Positions 17,962 through 27,358 of a DNA stretch of 64,000 nucleotides are shown one piece after another. This DNA comes from Leptothermofonsia sichuanensis E412 (GTDB lineage Bacteria > Cyanobacteriota > Cyanobacteriia > Leptolyngbyales > Leptolyngbyaceae): assembly GCF_019891175.1 (NCBI RefSeq), contig NZ_CP072600.1:6324001-6388000 (forward strand), in the 5' to 3' direction. Under the pieces are notes generated by a model. It worked only from the letters and a program-made list of their open reading frames with translations, ran no database searches and had not been told where the DNA came from. A program made the translations under genes and the position numbers. How positions within the stretch are numbered: the first letter of the stretch is position 1; each line of letters opens with the position of its first letter.

Positions 17962-19479
17962 TCAGGAATCTCGTTTCAACAGGCTCAATACCCAGTTCCA
18001 GAGAATACTGATTCCTTTTTCTAACCAGAGCAGGAAACGATCTACCCATCTCAGAACCAGTTCCAGTGGACTCAAAACATAATCCATGGAAATCACATCA
18101 GTTTCCAGATAATCTGGGAGTCCACTTTCCAGTGAGGATGGGGAGGATGGGGAGTTCACCGGGGACAGAATGCCCGATTGAACGGGTAAGGAAATAGAGG
18201 TTGGAAATGCGGATTGCAGCAATTCCAGCTCTGAGCCAGGGGCAAAGGATTGAGCCGTTAAACGGTCAGAATCAGGCAGACTTAAATCTGAATGGGGTAC
18301 CCGTAAAGCTTGAATTGCGGAGGTTAATAAATTTCTAATCCGCTGAGCGGCATCGGAAACTGATAGAGCAGAGAAAGGACTGAAGGGGAAGGCAGGGGTG
18401 CGGGCTGAGGCGAACATCTCTCCAGAAGATACCGCTTTAAGCACCCGAACCAGTGGATTGTAAGACGGCAGGACAGGCAAGGAAAGCGCCGGAACCTGGA
18501 ACCTGGCCGGGAGAGAAGCAAATGGCTGTGTTCCTGTAAGGGCTGGCAAAGAAGATTCCTGGAAAAGATTGGCAGCGATCGCCAGAGGACTGGTCTGCAC
18601 CCATCCCATCAACCGGCGGAAAAGGCGCACAGGTAATAGCAGGTGAGGATTTTCCGATGCCAGGCGAGACCGCAATGCCTGCCGGGTTGCCTGCCGCAAC
18701 CGAAGATAGCGCCCATAGTGAGCAGTTTCCCAGGCAATTCGCTGGCGTAACTGAATTTGCTGCTCAATGGTAAGAACATCAAGAACCTGATTCTGATTGG
18801 TGATCAGCACCAGGGTTTTTGTTTCCACCAGGCTGGCAATTCCCCGCACAAACACTTTTGCACAGCTAAGCTGTCCAGCCTGGGGTTGGGGGCGTTGCCC
18901 CCCAGAAGCAGGTGCCAGTTCCGTAGACTCCACCGTAGAGAGACCTGTCTGCTCCGCTGGCTGTGGCTTTCTGACCAGTCTCTGTACCCAGGTGCGCAGG
19001 GTCGAAACCACCAGCTCCCGGAAGGAACGAAGGGTAAATTCAGGAGCAGAGTGGTCTGCGGTGTAATGATCTGCGGTGGAAATCGTTTCTGGAGGGACTG
19101 TCTGATCGAGCAAAACCGGCAAATCAATTGACAGCGAAAAACGCTGAACCGTAAGCATCGCCTGCTGAATTGGAGTATCAGCCGTCAGAGAGTCCACTGC
19201 TCCTGACAGTGTTTGTTTAACGCCCTGGGTAGTAATATCCTGGGCGATCGCCTGCAACGCTGGTAACCCTAACCCCACTGCCTGGCGAACCTGCGCCCCT
19301 GCCAATCGGACGGTCTGAAAAACAACATAGACGGGAAAAAGCACCAGTTGAGCCGCCCAATCTGCTGTGTTCCTTAATTGGCGTAGGGCAATATTGATCT
19401 GGTCAGCCCACTGCCTGACTTGCCGTACAACACCACGCAGAACTCGACTTTGATAGGGACCCGGCTGTGAAACAGACAT
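17962..19479 (-). CDS. Conserved hypothetical protein, probably membrane-associated
   Basis: I do not recognise a family in this 505-residue protein. The N-terminal 110 residues are amphipathic and hydrophobic (AAQLVLFPVYVVFQTVRLAGAQ). A central region contains VETKTLVLITNQNQVLDVLTIEQQIQLRQRIAWETAHY, which looks like a small structured domain. Long Ser/Pro-rich linkers make up most of the rest, and the C-terminus is hydrophobic and Trp-rich (LELVLRWVDRFLLWLEKGISILWNWVLSLL), probably a membrane-binding helix. No signal peptide. It is convergent with the M16 peptidase gene. Confidence 0.55.
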   Translation of the reverse strand: MSVSQPGPYQSRVLRGVVRQVRQWADQINIALRQLRNTADWAAQLVLFPVYVVFQTVRLAGAQVRQAVGLGLPALQAIAQDITTQGVKQTLSGAVDSLTADTPIQQAMLTVQRFSLSIDLPVLLDQTVPPETISTADHYTADHSAPEFTLRSFRELVVSTLRTWVQRLVRKPQPAEQTGLSTVESTELAPASGGQRPQPQAGQLSCAKVFVRGIASLVETKTLVLITNQNQVLDVLTIEQQIQLRQRIAWETAHYGRYLRLRQATRQALRSRLASENPHLLLPVRLFRRLMGWVQTSPLAIAANLFQESSLPALTGTQPFASLPARFQVPALSLPVLPSYNPLVRVLKAVSSGEMFASARTPAFPFSPFSALSVSDAAQRIRNLLTSAIQALRVPHSDLSLPDSDRLTAQSFAPGSELELLQSAFPTSISLPVQSGILSPVNSPSSPSSLESGLPDYLETDVISMDYVLSPLELVLRWVDRFLLWLEKGISILWNWVLSLLKRDS

Positions 19480-19626
19480 GGCAATTTGAGGGATAAAAGG
19501 AACCTGGGATCATTTTACAGGGGATGAGGAGCAGCGGAGTAGGGGGAGGAGGAAGTCAGGCAGGAGAGGGCCCCCCCGTCCCCTGTCCTTTGCCATAACA
19601 GCTAATACCCTCTTTTTACCCCCCGC

Positions 19627-19656
19627 CCCTCACTCCTCACTCCTCACTCCTCACTT
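19627..19656. repeat. Tandem CTCACTCCT-type short repeat
   Basis: Reiterations of cactcct in the spacer between two divergent genes. The same word is repeated at 27310-27358 and 32190-32240, each in or next to an intergenic gap, so it is a genome-wide short tandem repeat type and not a local accident. Confidence 0.6.
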
Positions 19657-19736
19657 CTATTCTCTTCCTTCCGTTCCTAGCCACTACACCCCATGAAAGC
19701 GTATACTGTTTAAGCTTTTCAGCAGAAACATTCATC

Positions 19737-20375
19737 TTGGGTATTGATCTTCGTAGTTACGTATACATTGATCGGCTACAGCCACAGCATGCTGCCTACC
19801 TGGGCACTGTGGCGATCGGTTTTTTGCCTTTACCAGGGGATGCTTCCCTCTGGGTAGAAGTTTCTCCTGGGATTGAGATCAATCGCATTACAGATGTTGC
19901 CTTAAAGTCAGCCGTGGTGCGCCCTGGCGTTCTGGTAGTGGAGCGGCTTTATGGCTTACTCGAAATCCATTCCAGTAATCAGGGGGAAACTCAAGCCGCT
20001 GGGAGAGCCATTCTGGCTGCCTTGGGTGTGCGTCGTCAAGACTGCCGTAAGCCGAGAGTCCTCTCCAGTCAGATCATTCGGAACATTGATCCCCACCACA
20101 CCCAAATGATTAACCGCAACCGGCGGGGGCAAATGATTCTGTCAGGGCAGACCCTGTATGTGTTTGAGGTGGAACCGGCTGCCTATGCGGCTCTGGCAGC
20201 CAACGAAGCAGAGAAGGCGGCTTTGATTAATATTCTTCAGATTTCCGCCGTTGGTAGTTTTGGGCGGCTTTACCTGGGTGGAGAAGAACGGGACATCATC
20301 GCCGCTTCCAAAGCTGTGCTGGAAACGATGGAAATGGCTCCCGGTCGAGAACAAATCGATCTCCGAAAGGAGTGA
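19737..20375 (+). CDS. ccmP: Carboxysome shell protein CcmP (tandem BMC domains)
   Basis: The 212-residue protein has two BMC-type domains in tandem, residues about 1-100 and 105-205, and closely resembles the cyanobacterial CcmP I know: an opening [23 protein letters not shown], then [49 protein letters not shown], and the [15 protein letters not shown] block. CcmP forms double-layered pseudohexameric trimers in the beta-carboxysome shell, with a gated pore thought to pass 3-phosphoglycerate or RuBP. The start is a TTG giving the expected GIDLRS N-terminus. The pentapeptide-repeat gene starts 4 bp after the stop and is probably cotranscribed. Confidence 0.93.
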   Translation: MGIDLRSYVYIDRLQPQHAAYLGTVAIGFLPLPGDASLWVEVSPGIEINRITDVALKSAVVRPGVLVVERLYGLLEIHSSNQGETQAAGRAILAALGVRRQDCRKPRVLSSQIIRNIDPHHTQMINRNRRGQMILSGQTLYVFEVEPAAYAALAANEAEKAALINILQISAVGSFGRLYLGGEERDIIAASKAVLETMEMAPGREQIDLRKE

Positions 20376-20379
20376 GACA

Positions 20380-21270
20380 ATGGCAAATCCAGAGCATCTT
20401 GCAAGATTACAGCAGGGTGCCCTTCGCTGGAAAGAATGGCGCTCTGCAAATCCGCACACAATACCTGACCTGAGCGGAGCCGATTTCTGTCGGATCGATC
20501 TGTCGGGATTTGATCTGAGCAATTCTAATTTGCAAGGCACGAACTTCTGGGAAGCCAGACTTGAGAGTGCAGACCTGACAGGGGCAATTCTCCATCAGGC
20601 AGATTTCAGCCATGCTGATTTGTCCAACGCCATTTTCAATCAAGCGCAACTTGTCCATGCAACCCTGACCTGGACTGACTTGACAGAGGCAGAACTCTGT
20701 GATGCTAACCTGGTGGGTGCCGATCTACGCTATGCCAATCTGCGGGGAACAAATCTTTGCCGGGCCAATTTAATTGGCACTGAAATTTGGGGCGTGAATT
20801 TGCAAGCCGCGAGCCTGTGTGGAGCTGATTTACAGAGAACGAACCTGACTGGAGTGGTTCTGATTGGGGCAAATTTGAACGATGCCAACCTCGATCGCGC
20901 CAACCTTTCCCAGGCAGAACTCAGTCAGGCTTACCTCTACCGCACCAGTTTGCATGGGGCTAACTTGCAAGAAGCCATCTGCACGGGAGCCTACCTGTTA
21001 AATGCCAACCTGGGTGAAGCCATTCTGACCAATGCAACGCTGACCTGGGCAACTCTAAGTCTGGCAAACCTTGGACAGGCAGACTTGAGTGGTGCCAACC
21101 TGCGCGGTGCAAAACTGAACCGGGCAAATCTCAGCTATGCCAACCTCAGCCATGCTAACTTGCGGGGGGCAGACCTGAGCAAAGCTAACCTGACTGGCGT
21201 CAATTTTTCCAGTGCAGAGTTGAGGGAGGCTAATCTAAAACACGCCAAAAACCTGGAGCACCAGAGTTAA
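20380..21270 (+). CDS. Pentapeptide-repeat protein
   Basis: The 296-residue protein is almost entirely A(D/N)LxX pentapeptide repeats from about residue 32 to the end (examples: LSGADFCRIDLSGFDLSN, ANLRGTNLCRANLIGTEI). Such repeats fold into a right-handed quadrilateral beta-helix. The first 30 residues are a short charged cap with no signal peptide, so it should be cytoplasmic. The ATG at 20380 has aaaggag 8-14 bases upstream; an in-frame ORF reaches back to 20251 inside ccmP but that start is not credible. Function is unknown; proximity to ccmP suggests a possible link to carboxysomes, which is inference. Confidence 0.88.
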   Translation: MANPEHLARLQQGALRWKEWRSANPHTIPDLSGADFCRIDLSGFDLSNSNLQGTNFWEARLESADLTGAILHQADFSHADLSNAIFNQAQLVHATLTWTDLTEAELCDANLVGADLRYANLRGTNLCRANLIGTEIWGVNLQAASLCGADLQRTNLTGVVLIGANLNDANLDRANLSQAELSQAYLYRTSLHGANLQEAICTGAYLLNANLGEAILTNATLTWATLSLANLGQADLSGANLRGAKLNRANLSYANLSHANLRGADLSKANLTGVNFSSAELREANLKHAKNLEHQS

Positions 21271-21389
21271 CGCAGGTTCACCTGCCAGCCTTTTCTTCGG
21301 GGCTGAACCATTAGAGATGTGCAAGATTTGAGAAAAGTTGGCTATCTCTGCTTAAAATTCAACTGCTTCAGAACCGTTGTAATCGGTTA

Positions 21390-22355
21390 TAGCTACAGAC
21401 AACACAGTTAGGACACGGCATCTTTGAGAACAGCCTCCATCGCTTCTCGTAAAGAACTAAAGCGAGACAAGCTTTGGCGAATGCGGCTTTTCAGCCAAGC
21501 CCAACACGTTTCAATCCGATTGAAATCTGGAGAATAAGCCGGTAGATACAACAAGCGACATCCCGCAGCCTCAACCAGTTGGGCAATTCGCCCCCCATGA
21601 TGAAACGTCGCGTTATCTAGAATCAAAACCTTTCCGGGTTTGAGGGTTGGCAGTAAACAGGTTTCAAGCCAGGTTTCAAACACGCCTCGATTACAAGCAC
21701 CATCGACGGTAAAAGCCGCACTCAACGGGTGCTCAGCCTAAGCGGCGATCATATTGATGCGTTCACCTCGCCGCCCCGACTTGAACGCTTCAAAGCGCAC
21801 CCCTGGTTCGCACCAACCATACCCATAATCGTCTCGTTCATCCATACCTGATTCATCGAGATACACTCGGTCACAAACCGGCACTTGGGCGAGTTCTTCT
21901 AGGAAGGCGGCACGTTTATCCTCATCTCGTTCGCGATAGCCATACGTCTTTTTTTTCGACTCAAACCCAGCTTCTCTAACGCCCGGGCGATCGTCCGGGC
22001 GCTGATGGGCTCGTCCCACAACTGAGCCATCTGCTTTTGGGTTTTGCCCCCAGGCTGCTTTGCAAACTCGGCAACCCTATCCCAATCGGTAATTTTGCTG
22101 TGCGTCTGATGCGGACGAGTCGATTTGGCTTGATAATCTCCCGTTGCCTCCTGCCGCTTGAGCCACAAGTCGATGGTGTTGCGACTGATCCCAAACATTT
22201 GGGCAGCTTCAATCTTCTTCATGCCGTCTAATTGGATCGCGTTGATCACCTTTTGTCGCAAGTCATAACTGTAGGCTTTTGCCATAAACACTTTAGGGGT
22301 TTCTAGAGGGGTACTTACCTCTCAGTCTACGTCCTAATTGTCTTGACGGCAGCTA
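21390..22355 (-). mobile_element. IS630-family insertion sequence A (degenerate)
   Basis: Both ends read tatagct inward and are bordered by TA at 21388-21389 and 22356-22357, the expected IS630/Tc1 target. The left end tatagctacagacaacac and the right end (reverse) tatagctgccgtcaagac share an imperfect inverted repeat that continues to ttaggac. The transposase gene inside needs a frameshift and contains one amber codon, so the copy is probably dead. Confidence 0.85.
21408..22291 (-). pseudogene. IS630-family transposase with frameshift and in-frame amber codon
   Basis: Three pieces of one transposase. The N-part (22291 to about 21955) has the Tc1/IS630 helix-turn-helix: MAKAYSYDLRQKVINAI, then AAQMFGISRNTIDLWLKRQEA. 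The frame changes at an A8 tract near 21952-21959, typical of programmed frameshifting in this family. The catalytic part contains VYLDESGMDE (first Asp), LILDNATFHHGG (second Asp) and YSPDFNRIETCWAWLK (Glu in the DE position). A TAG at 21738-21740 interrupts it between MIAA and AEHPLSAAF, and this is not part of normal family architecture. The copy would need nonsense suppression to be active. Confidence 0.88.
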
Positions 22356-22408
22356 TAAATCAATATTTTGTCTGAGCATAGGGGTATTTCACTCCCTGCC
22401 ACTTCTCC

Positions 22409-22999
22409 ATGCAAAACTCTCACCCCCAGGCTGGACCCATTACCCTGGTCATTTCCGAAGTTGTAGAACCCCGGCATATTCAGGAGTACGAAGCCTGGAC
22501 CAGAGGGATTAACCAGGCAGCTCAAAAATTTGAAGGCTTTCTGGGGGTTGAAATCATTCGCCCCCGTGATCACATTTATCCTGAATATGTCGTGATCGTG
22601 AAATTTGACAACTACGCCCATTTCAGGGAGTGGACTGCCTCACGAACTTATCTGGACTGGATGGAAAAGTCTATAGATCTGGTGGTTGAGCGATCGCGCC
22701 AGCAACTACCCAATGGGATGGAAATGTGGTTTACTCTGCCGAAGAGGATTCCCCATCGGACTTCGCAACCGGCTTATTACAAGAAAGTGATTCTGGGTGT
22801 CCTGGCGGTCTATCCTTTGATCTTGCTGGCAAATTGGTTACTCGATCCATTTTTGAACGGATTCCACCCATTGATTAGTTTATTTATTTCAGTCCTGTTT
22901 GTATCTGCTTTATTGACCTACCCTGTGATGCCCTGGTTAACCAGGCTGCTCAATTTCTGGCTCTACCCTTCAGTCAAGCGACGCCCCCAACGAAATTGA
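22409..22999 (+). CDS. ABM-domain (antibiotic biosynthesis monooxygenase-like) membrane protein
   Basis: The 196-residue protein starts with an ABM-type ferredoxin-like domain (residues about 10-100): ITLVISEVVEPRHIQEYEAWTRGINQ, then FEGFLGVEIIRP, then YVVIVKFDNYAHFREWTASR. Two membrane helices follow at about 127-147 (VILGVLAVYPLILLANWLL) and 154-175 (LISLFISVLFVSALLTYPVM), ending in a basic tail. This fusion of a small heme- or quinone-type monooxygenase domain with a two-helix anchor is common in bacteria but functionally undefined. It sits just after the IS630 copy A with 53 bp between. Confidence 0.8.
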   Translation: MQNSHPQAGPITLVISEVVEPRHIQEYEAWTRGINQAAQKFEGFLGVEIIRPRDHIYPEYVVIVKFDNYAHFREWTASRTYLDWMEKSIDLVVERSRQQLPNGMEMWFTLPKRIPHRTSQPAYYKKVILGVLAVYPLILLANWLLDPFLNGFHPLISLFISVLFVSALLTYPVMPWLTRLLNFWLYPSVKRRPQRN

Positions 23000-23010
23000 T
23001 TGAAGGATTG

Positions 23011-24150
23011 TCAACTTAATTGACTGCGAAACTTGTGGACACTAATGCTCATCAGGATGATCGCAAACCCTGACAGTGCCAGGGCGTGCATCCAGAGAAC
23101 CTCCAGCCCCACCCCTTTCAGCAAAATCCCCCGAATGATGGCAATGTAATGACGTAGCGGATTGAACAGCGCCAGAATTTGAAAAAACAGGGGCATGGTT
23201 TCGATCGGAGCGATCGCCCCAGAGGTTTGAATCAGGGGCAGGTTAATAAAAAATGCAGTCAGAACTACCTGCTGTTGGGATTTGGAAATAGTTGCCAGCA
23301 TAATTCCAACACTGATTCCGACAAACAGATACAGCCCTGAAAGCACCATAAACAGCAAAAAACTGCCCCGAAACGGAACTCCAAACACTGCCCGCCCAAT
23401 GATCAATGCCAGCAATACATCGCCCATCATCAGCACAAATAGGGGGACAATTTTTGCCAGCAAAATTTCCCAGGGTTCCGCCGGGGTCATGAGCAACTGC
23501 TCCAGGGTGCCTGTGTCCTTTTCCTTCACCACCGTTATGGCGGATACCAGCGTTCCAATTAAGGTGATCACCAGTCCCATGACCCCTGGCACAAAAAACC
23601 AGCTACTCGTCAACCCTGGATTGTAGAGAAACGTCACCTGGGGAATCACTGGCTGCGGCACCGGACTGAGCGCAAGACTCCGATTGTATTGTTGAATAAT
23701 CTGGTTCATATAACCACTGGCAATCCCGGCAGTGTTGGCATCAACACCATCAATAAAGACCTGCACCTCCGCTGTTTTTCCACCAGCGATATGGCGAGAA
23801 AACTCCGGTGGAATGACCAGACCAGCGGTCAGTTTCCCCTCTTCTACCTGTTGTGCCAGTTCCCGTTCACTGGTGGGGTAAGTTTCGGCAATAAAAATTC
23901 TATTTTCAGTCAAGGCCGCAATCAGTTCTCGACTGGTCGCCACATTGGCATAGTCCACCACCCCCAACCGTAAAAAGTGTACATCCGGGTTGAGGGCAAA
24001 GCCATAGATCAGCAGTTGCACCGTGGGTGGAATCGTGAGCAGCACCAGCAACTGTTTGGTGTGGAAGATCTGGTTTACTTCTTTGCGTACCAGTGCCCAG
24101 AAGCGGCTATCAAAGAAGCCTTTTAAGGAGAGGAGAAAAGATTTCATCAT
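23011..24150 (-). CDS. ABC-2 type exporter permease (second permease)
   Basis: The 379-residue protein has the ABC-2 layout of one N-terminal span (LLVLLTIPPTVQLLIYGFAL), a large extracytoplasmic domain of about 140 residues (LGVVDYANVATSRELIAAL, then FIDGVDANTAGIASGYMNQII), and five C-terminal spans. VVKEKDTGTLEQLLMTP is the conserved cytoplasmic loop before the second span. It overlaps the neighbouring permease by one base and is the last gene of the exporter operon. The two permeases should form a heterodimer powered by the tandem ATPase; the closest known layout is YbhGFSR/YhiHI-type multidrug or cation exporters. Confidence 0.88.
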   Translation of the reverse strand: MMKSFLLSLKGFFDSRFWALVRKEVNQIFHTKQLLVLLTIPPTVQLLIYGFALNPDVHFLRLGVVDYANVATSRELIAALTENRIFIAETYPTSERELAQQVEEGKLTAGLVIPPEFSRHIAGGKTAEVQVFIDGVDANTAGIASGYMNQIIQQYNRSLALSPVPQPVIPQVTFLYNPGLTSSWFFVPGVMGLVITLIGTLVSAITVVKEKDTGTLEQLLMTPAEPWEILLAKIVPLFVLMMGDVLLALIIGRAVFGVPFRGSFLLFMVLSGLYLFVGISVGIMLATISKSQQQVVLTAFFINLPLIQTSGAIAPIETMPLFFQILALFNPLRHYIAIIRGILLKGVGLEVLWMHALALSGFAIILMSISVHKFRSQLS

Positions 24151-25256
24151 CAGTAGGATAACTGCATTTTCTTCAGTAATTGACGGGAAATCGTGAACAG
24201 AGCCAGACCGATCGCAAAAATCATCAGGACATCAAACCAGACACCAGCCCAGCCAATTCCCCGTACAAAAGCATCACGAGTGATCACAATAAAATAGCGG
24301 GCAGGAACGATATTGGAAATCAGCGATAGAGGAAACGGAATGTTACTCAGGGGATAAATAAATCCAGAAAGGAGAAAGGCTGTCAGAAATCCGATCAGGG
24401 CGACTCCCTGAACCGCAGAATTTTGATTGTTGCTCCGCACGCCCAGAAATAGCCCAAACATGATCGCTGCTCCGAGATAAATTGGGGTGCCAATCAAGAG
24501 CGGGGTCGGATCACCGGCAAATCCCACTCGAAAGATCAGCCCACCCAGACCCATGACCACAATCGTCTCACAGAGTCCAACGAGGACATAGGCTAACCCC
24601 TTACCCAGCAACAGTTCTGAAGCGGTCAGGCTGGAAGCATAGACCTGTAAAATGGTTCCTTTTTCCTTCTCGCGTACCATTGCGATCGCAGCCAGCAAGG
24701 AGGGGAAAATCCACAGCACGACCGCGTAAACTCCCGGCAAAATGTAAAGGGATTCTTTGCGACCAGGGTTAAACCAGAGGCGAATTCTGGCTCTCACGCG
24801 CTCCATCTGGTTGACCAGCCCATCATTGGTGAGAAAAAAATTGGTGGTTGCCCTGATGCTGTTTTGAATCACCCGCGCATTGTTGGCATCGGTGCCATCC
24901 ACTAAAACCTGCACGGCACTCGCTTTCCCGGCCTTAATTCGACGACTAAAGTCAGGTGGAATGATCAGAGCGGCTTTGGCAACCCCCTGATCCAAGGCTT
25001 TATCCACCGGACTGTTTCCCGACCAGAGCACCGGTTGAAACTGATTCGTTGCAAACAACCGTTCAATATACGTCTGACTCAAATGGCTGCGGTCAAAGTC
25101 TTGAATTACCAATGGAATATTTTTGGACTCTAAGCGAATGGCAAAACCAAAAATGAACAGACTCAGTAATGGCAACAAAAAAGCAAGTCCTAAGGTAATG
25201 CGATCGCGCCGAAACTGCGAAAGCTCTTTGATACACTGACTCAAGATACGCTGCAT
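24150..25256 (-). CDS. ABC-2 type exporter permease (first permease)
   Basis: The 368-residue protein matches the second permease in layout: a first span FLLPLLSLFIFGFAI, the periplasmic domain with IPLVIQDFDRSHLSQTYI and LVDGTDANNARVIQNSIR, then AMVREKEKGTILQVYASSLTASELLLGKGLAYVLVG and further spans. The start overlaps the end of the ATPase gene by 16 bp, which suggests translational coupling. The shared VDGTDANNA / IDGVDANTA blocks show the two permeases are paralogues. Confidence 0.88.
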   Translation of the reverse strand: MQRILSQCIKELSQFRRDRITLGLAFLLPLLSLFIFGFAIRLESKNIPLVIQDFDRSHLSQTYIERLFATNQFQPVLWSGNSPVDKALDQGVAKAALIIPPDFSRRIKAGKASAVQVLVDGTDANNARVIQNSIRATTNFFLTNDGLVNQMERVRARIRLWFNPGRKESLYILPGVYAVVLWIFPSLLAAIAMVREKEKGTILQVYASSLTASELLLGKGLAYVLVGLCETIVVMGLGGLIFRVGFAGDPTPLLIGTPIYLGAAIMFGLFLGVRSNNQNSAVQGVALIGFLTAFLLSGFIYPLSNIPFPLSLISNIVPARYFIVITRDAFVRGIGWAGVWFDVLMIFAIGLALFTISRQLLKKMQLSY

Positions 25257-27226
25257 AATTTTTCTGCCGCCCGCTGGACTACACCAATAAACGCATCCTC
25301 CAGAGAGTAGGGGATGGGTCGTAGAGATTGGATATGAATGTTACCGGATTGAAGAATTGACTCAAGTTCAGGAATATCACGGTCTGGATTGTCTACGACA
25401 ACGTGGAGGCGATCGGCAAAGATCGAGACTCGCCAGGGTTCTAAGGTTTGTTTGAGTAAATTGGAGGCTGCCTGGTTATGGTCGGGTTTAATTTCAATCA
25501 ATTTGCCAGGTTGGGCTGCTTTAATCTGACTGGGAGAGCCTTCAATGACCGTTTCGCCTGCTACCAGGAAACTCATGCGGTTACATTGCTCTGCCTCTTC
25601 CAGGTAGTGGGTGGTGACAAGAATGGCAGTACCGCGACGGGCAAAGTCATTAATCAATCGCCAGAACTGCCTGCGTGCCAGGGGGTCTACCCCTGACGTG
25701 GGTTCATCCAGAAACAGGATATCCGGTTCATGCATGACTGACGCACCAAAGGCAACCCGCTGTTTCCAACCACCGGGAAGTTGTCCGGTCACCAGGTTTT
25801 CCTGCCCTTCCAAACCACAGGTGGTAATCACCCAGTCAATTTTGTCCCGCTGTAAATGACGCGGGATCCCGTAAACCCCCGCATAGAATTGCAGGTTTTG
25901 CAGAATCGTCAGATCGTCGTAGAGGGTAAACTTCTGACTCATGTAGCCAATCCGCCGCCGCAGGGTTTGACTCCGCAGGTTGCCCGTTTCACCACCGAGG
26001 GAAATATCTCCCGAACTGGTTTCCAGCAAGCCGCACAGCATTTTGATGGTGGTGGTCTTTCCGGCTCCATTGGCACCCAGTAACCCAAAAATCTCACCGT
26101 ACTGAACGGACACATTTACATTTTTGACCGCCTGAAAACTTCCAAACAGGCGATTTAAATTGCGGGCATAAATGGCAGGAGTGTTTCCCATCCGGTGAGT
26201 TGACACCTGACGGGTTGGAGGAAAGGGAATGAAGGGAGGCGCAGACCCCTGCTGGCGCAACCGGGCAACAAAAACGTTTTCCAGGGTAGGCTGGGTCCGC
26301 TCAATCTGCTCAATCGGCAAGTTGTGCTCCTGTAATCGCTGACGCACCTGGGTTTCTCCCACATCAGGATCGCAAACCAGCACATCGAGGCGATCGCCAA
26401 ATGTCTGCACATCAACAATCTCAGAAGTTGGAGGTTGGAAGTTAAAGGTTTTCCCGTTTTTCTTCCCGTCTTCCCCTTCGCTTCTCCTCTGACCCTCTCC
26501 TTCCAGCAACACCCGCTCTGCTATCTGCAACTGGCTGGTTCGCACCTCCAACCGATGCAGTCCCAGGCTGTTCTTCAGTTCTGATGGTGTACCAATTTGC
26601 TGAATTTGCCCACCGTAGATCAGCCCAACTCGATGGCAGCGTTCAGCTTCGTCCAGGTAGGGAGTTGCCACCACAATCGTCACCCCTTCATCCGCCAGGG
26701 CTGCCAGGACATCCCAAAACTCTCGCCGGGAAACCGGATCAACTCCGGTCGTGGGTTCATCCAACAACAGTATTTCCGGCTTATAGATCAGGGAACAACA
26801 GAGTGCCAGTTTTTGTTTCATGCCACCAGAGAGCTGACTCGCCAGGCGGTTCCCAAACGACTCCAGATTCATCAGCCGCAGATACTTATCGCGGCGTTCC
26901 CAAAAAAGGTGATCGGGAACATTCCGTAACCCGGCGATGTAGCGCAAATTTTCATCGATGCTGAGATCCGGATAGAGAGAAAACTGCTGGGTCAGATAGC
27001 CAATTCCCAGCCGGGCATCGCGGGGTTTCTGCCCCAATACGCGAACCGTTCCCATTGTGGCTTCCATCACCCCACCCAGAATGTGAAAGGTGGTGGTTTT
27101 GCCAGCCCCATCGGGACCAATCAGCCCAAAGACTTCGCCCCTCTGAACCGAGAAACTGATGCCCTGGAGCGCTGCCAGCCTGCCATAGCGTTTGTGCAGG
27201 GCTTCGACGTGGATAATCAGCACCAC
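25241..27226 (-). CDS. Tandem ABC ATPase of an ABC-2 exporter
   Basis: The 661-residue protein holds two complete ATPase domains. Domain 1 (about 5-310): Walker A GPDGAGKTT, signature LSGGMKQKLAL, Walker B EILLLDEPTTGVDP. Domain 2 (about 350-655): Walker A GANGAGKTT, variant signature LPGGWKQRVAFG, Walker B DILFLDEPTSGVDP. The linker at about 250-275 is basic and low in complexity (EGEGQRRSEGEDGKKNGK). A fused pair of ATPases with a HlyD protein and two ABC-2 permeases is the YbhF/YhiH arrangement. The signature in domain 2 has Pro in place of the usual Ser, so that half may have altered hydrolysis. Confidence 0.9.
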   Translation of the reverse strand: MVLIIHVEALHKRYGRLAALQGISFSVQRGEVFGLIGPDGAGKTTTFHILGGVMEATMGTVRVLGQKPRDARLGIGYLTQQFSLYPDLSIDENLRYIAGLRNVPDHLFWERRDKYLRLMNLESFGNRLASQLSGGMKQKLALCCSLIYKPEILLLDEPTTGVDPVSRREFWDVLAALADEGVTIVVATPYLDEAERCHRVGLIYGGQIQQIGTPSELKNSLGLHRLEVRTSQLQIAERVLLEGEGQRRSEGEDGKKNGKTFNFQPPTSEIVDVQTFGDRLDVLVCDPDVGETQVRQRLQEHNLPIEQIERTQPTLENVFVARLRQQGSAPPFIPFPPTRQVSTHRMGNTPAIYARNLNRLFGSFQAVKNVNVSVQYGEIFGLLGANGAGKTTTIKMLCGLLETSSGDISLGGETGNLRSQTLRRRIGYMSQKFTLYDDLTILQNLQFYAGVYGIPRHLQRDKIDWVITTCGLEGQENLVTGQLPGGWKQRVAFGASVMHEPDILFLDEPTSGVDPLARRQFWRLINDFARRGTAILVTTHYLEEAEQCNRMSFLVAGETVIEGSPSQIKAAQPGKLIEIKPDHNQAASNLLKQTLEPWRVSIFADRLHVVVDNPDRDIPELESILQSGNIHIQSLRPIPYSLEDAFIGVVQRAAEKLCSVS

Positions 27227-27309
27227 CCCACTTCACCTCTATCCCTCAAACCATAGAAAACCCTACTGTAGGGCTTCCCACCCGACCCTGCGAGAACCCC
27301 AAAAGGCGA

Positions 27310-27358
27310 ACACTCCTCACTTCTCACTCCTCACTTCTCACTCCTCACTCCTCACTTC
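27310..27358. repeat. Tandem CTCACTCCT-type short repeat
   Basis: About six reiterations of cactcct / cacttct between the ATPase gene and the hlyD-like gene, extending to the stop of the latter. Same word as at 19627-19656 and 32190-32240. Confidence 0.6.
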
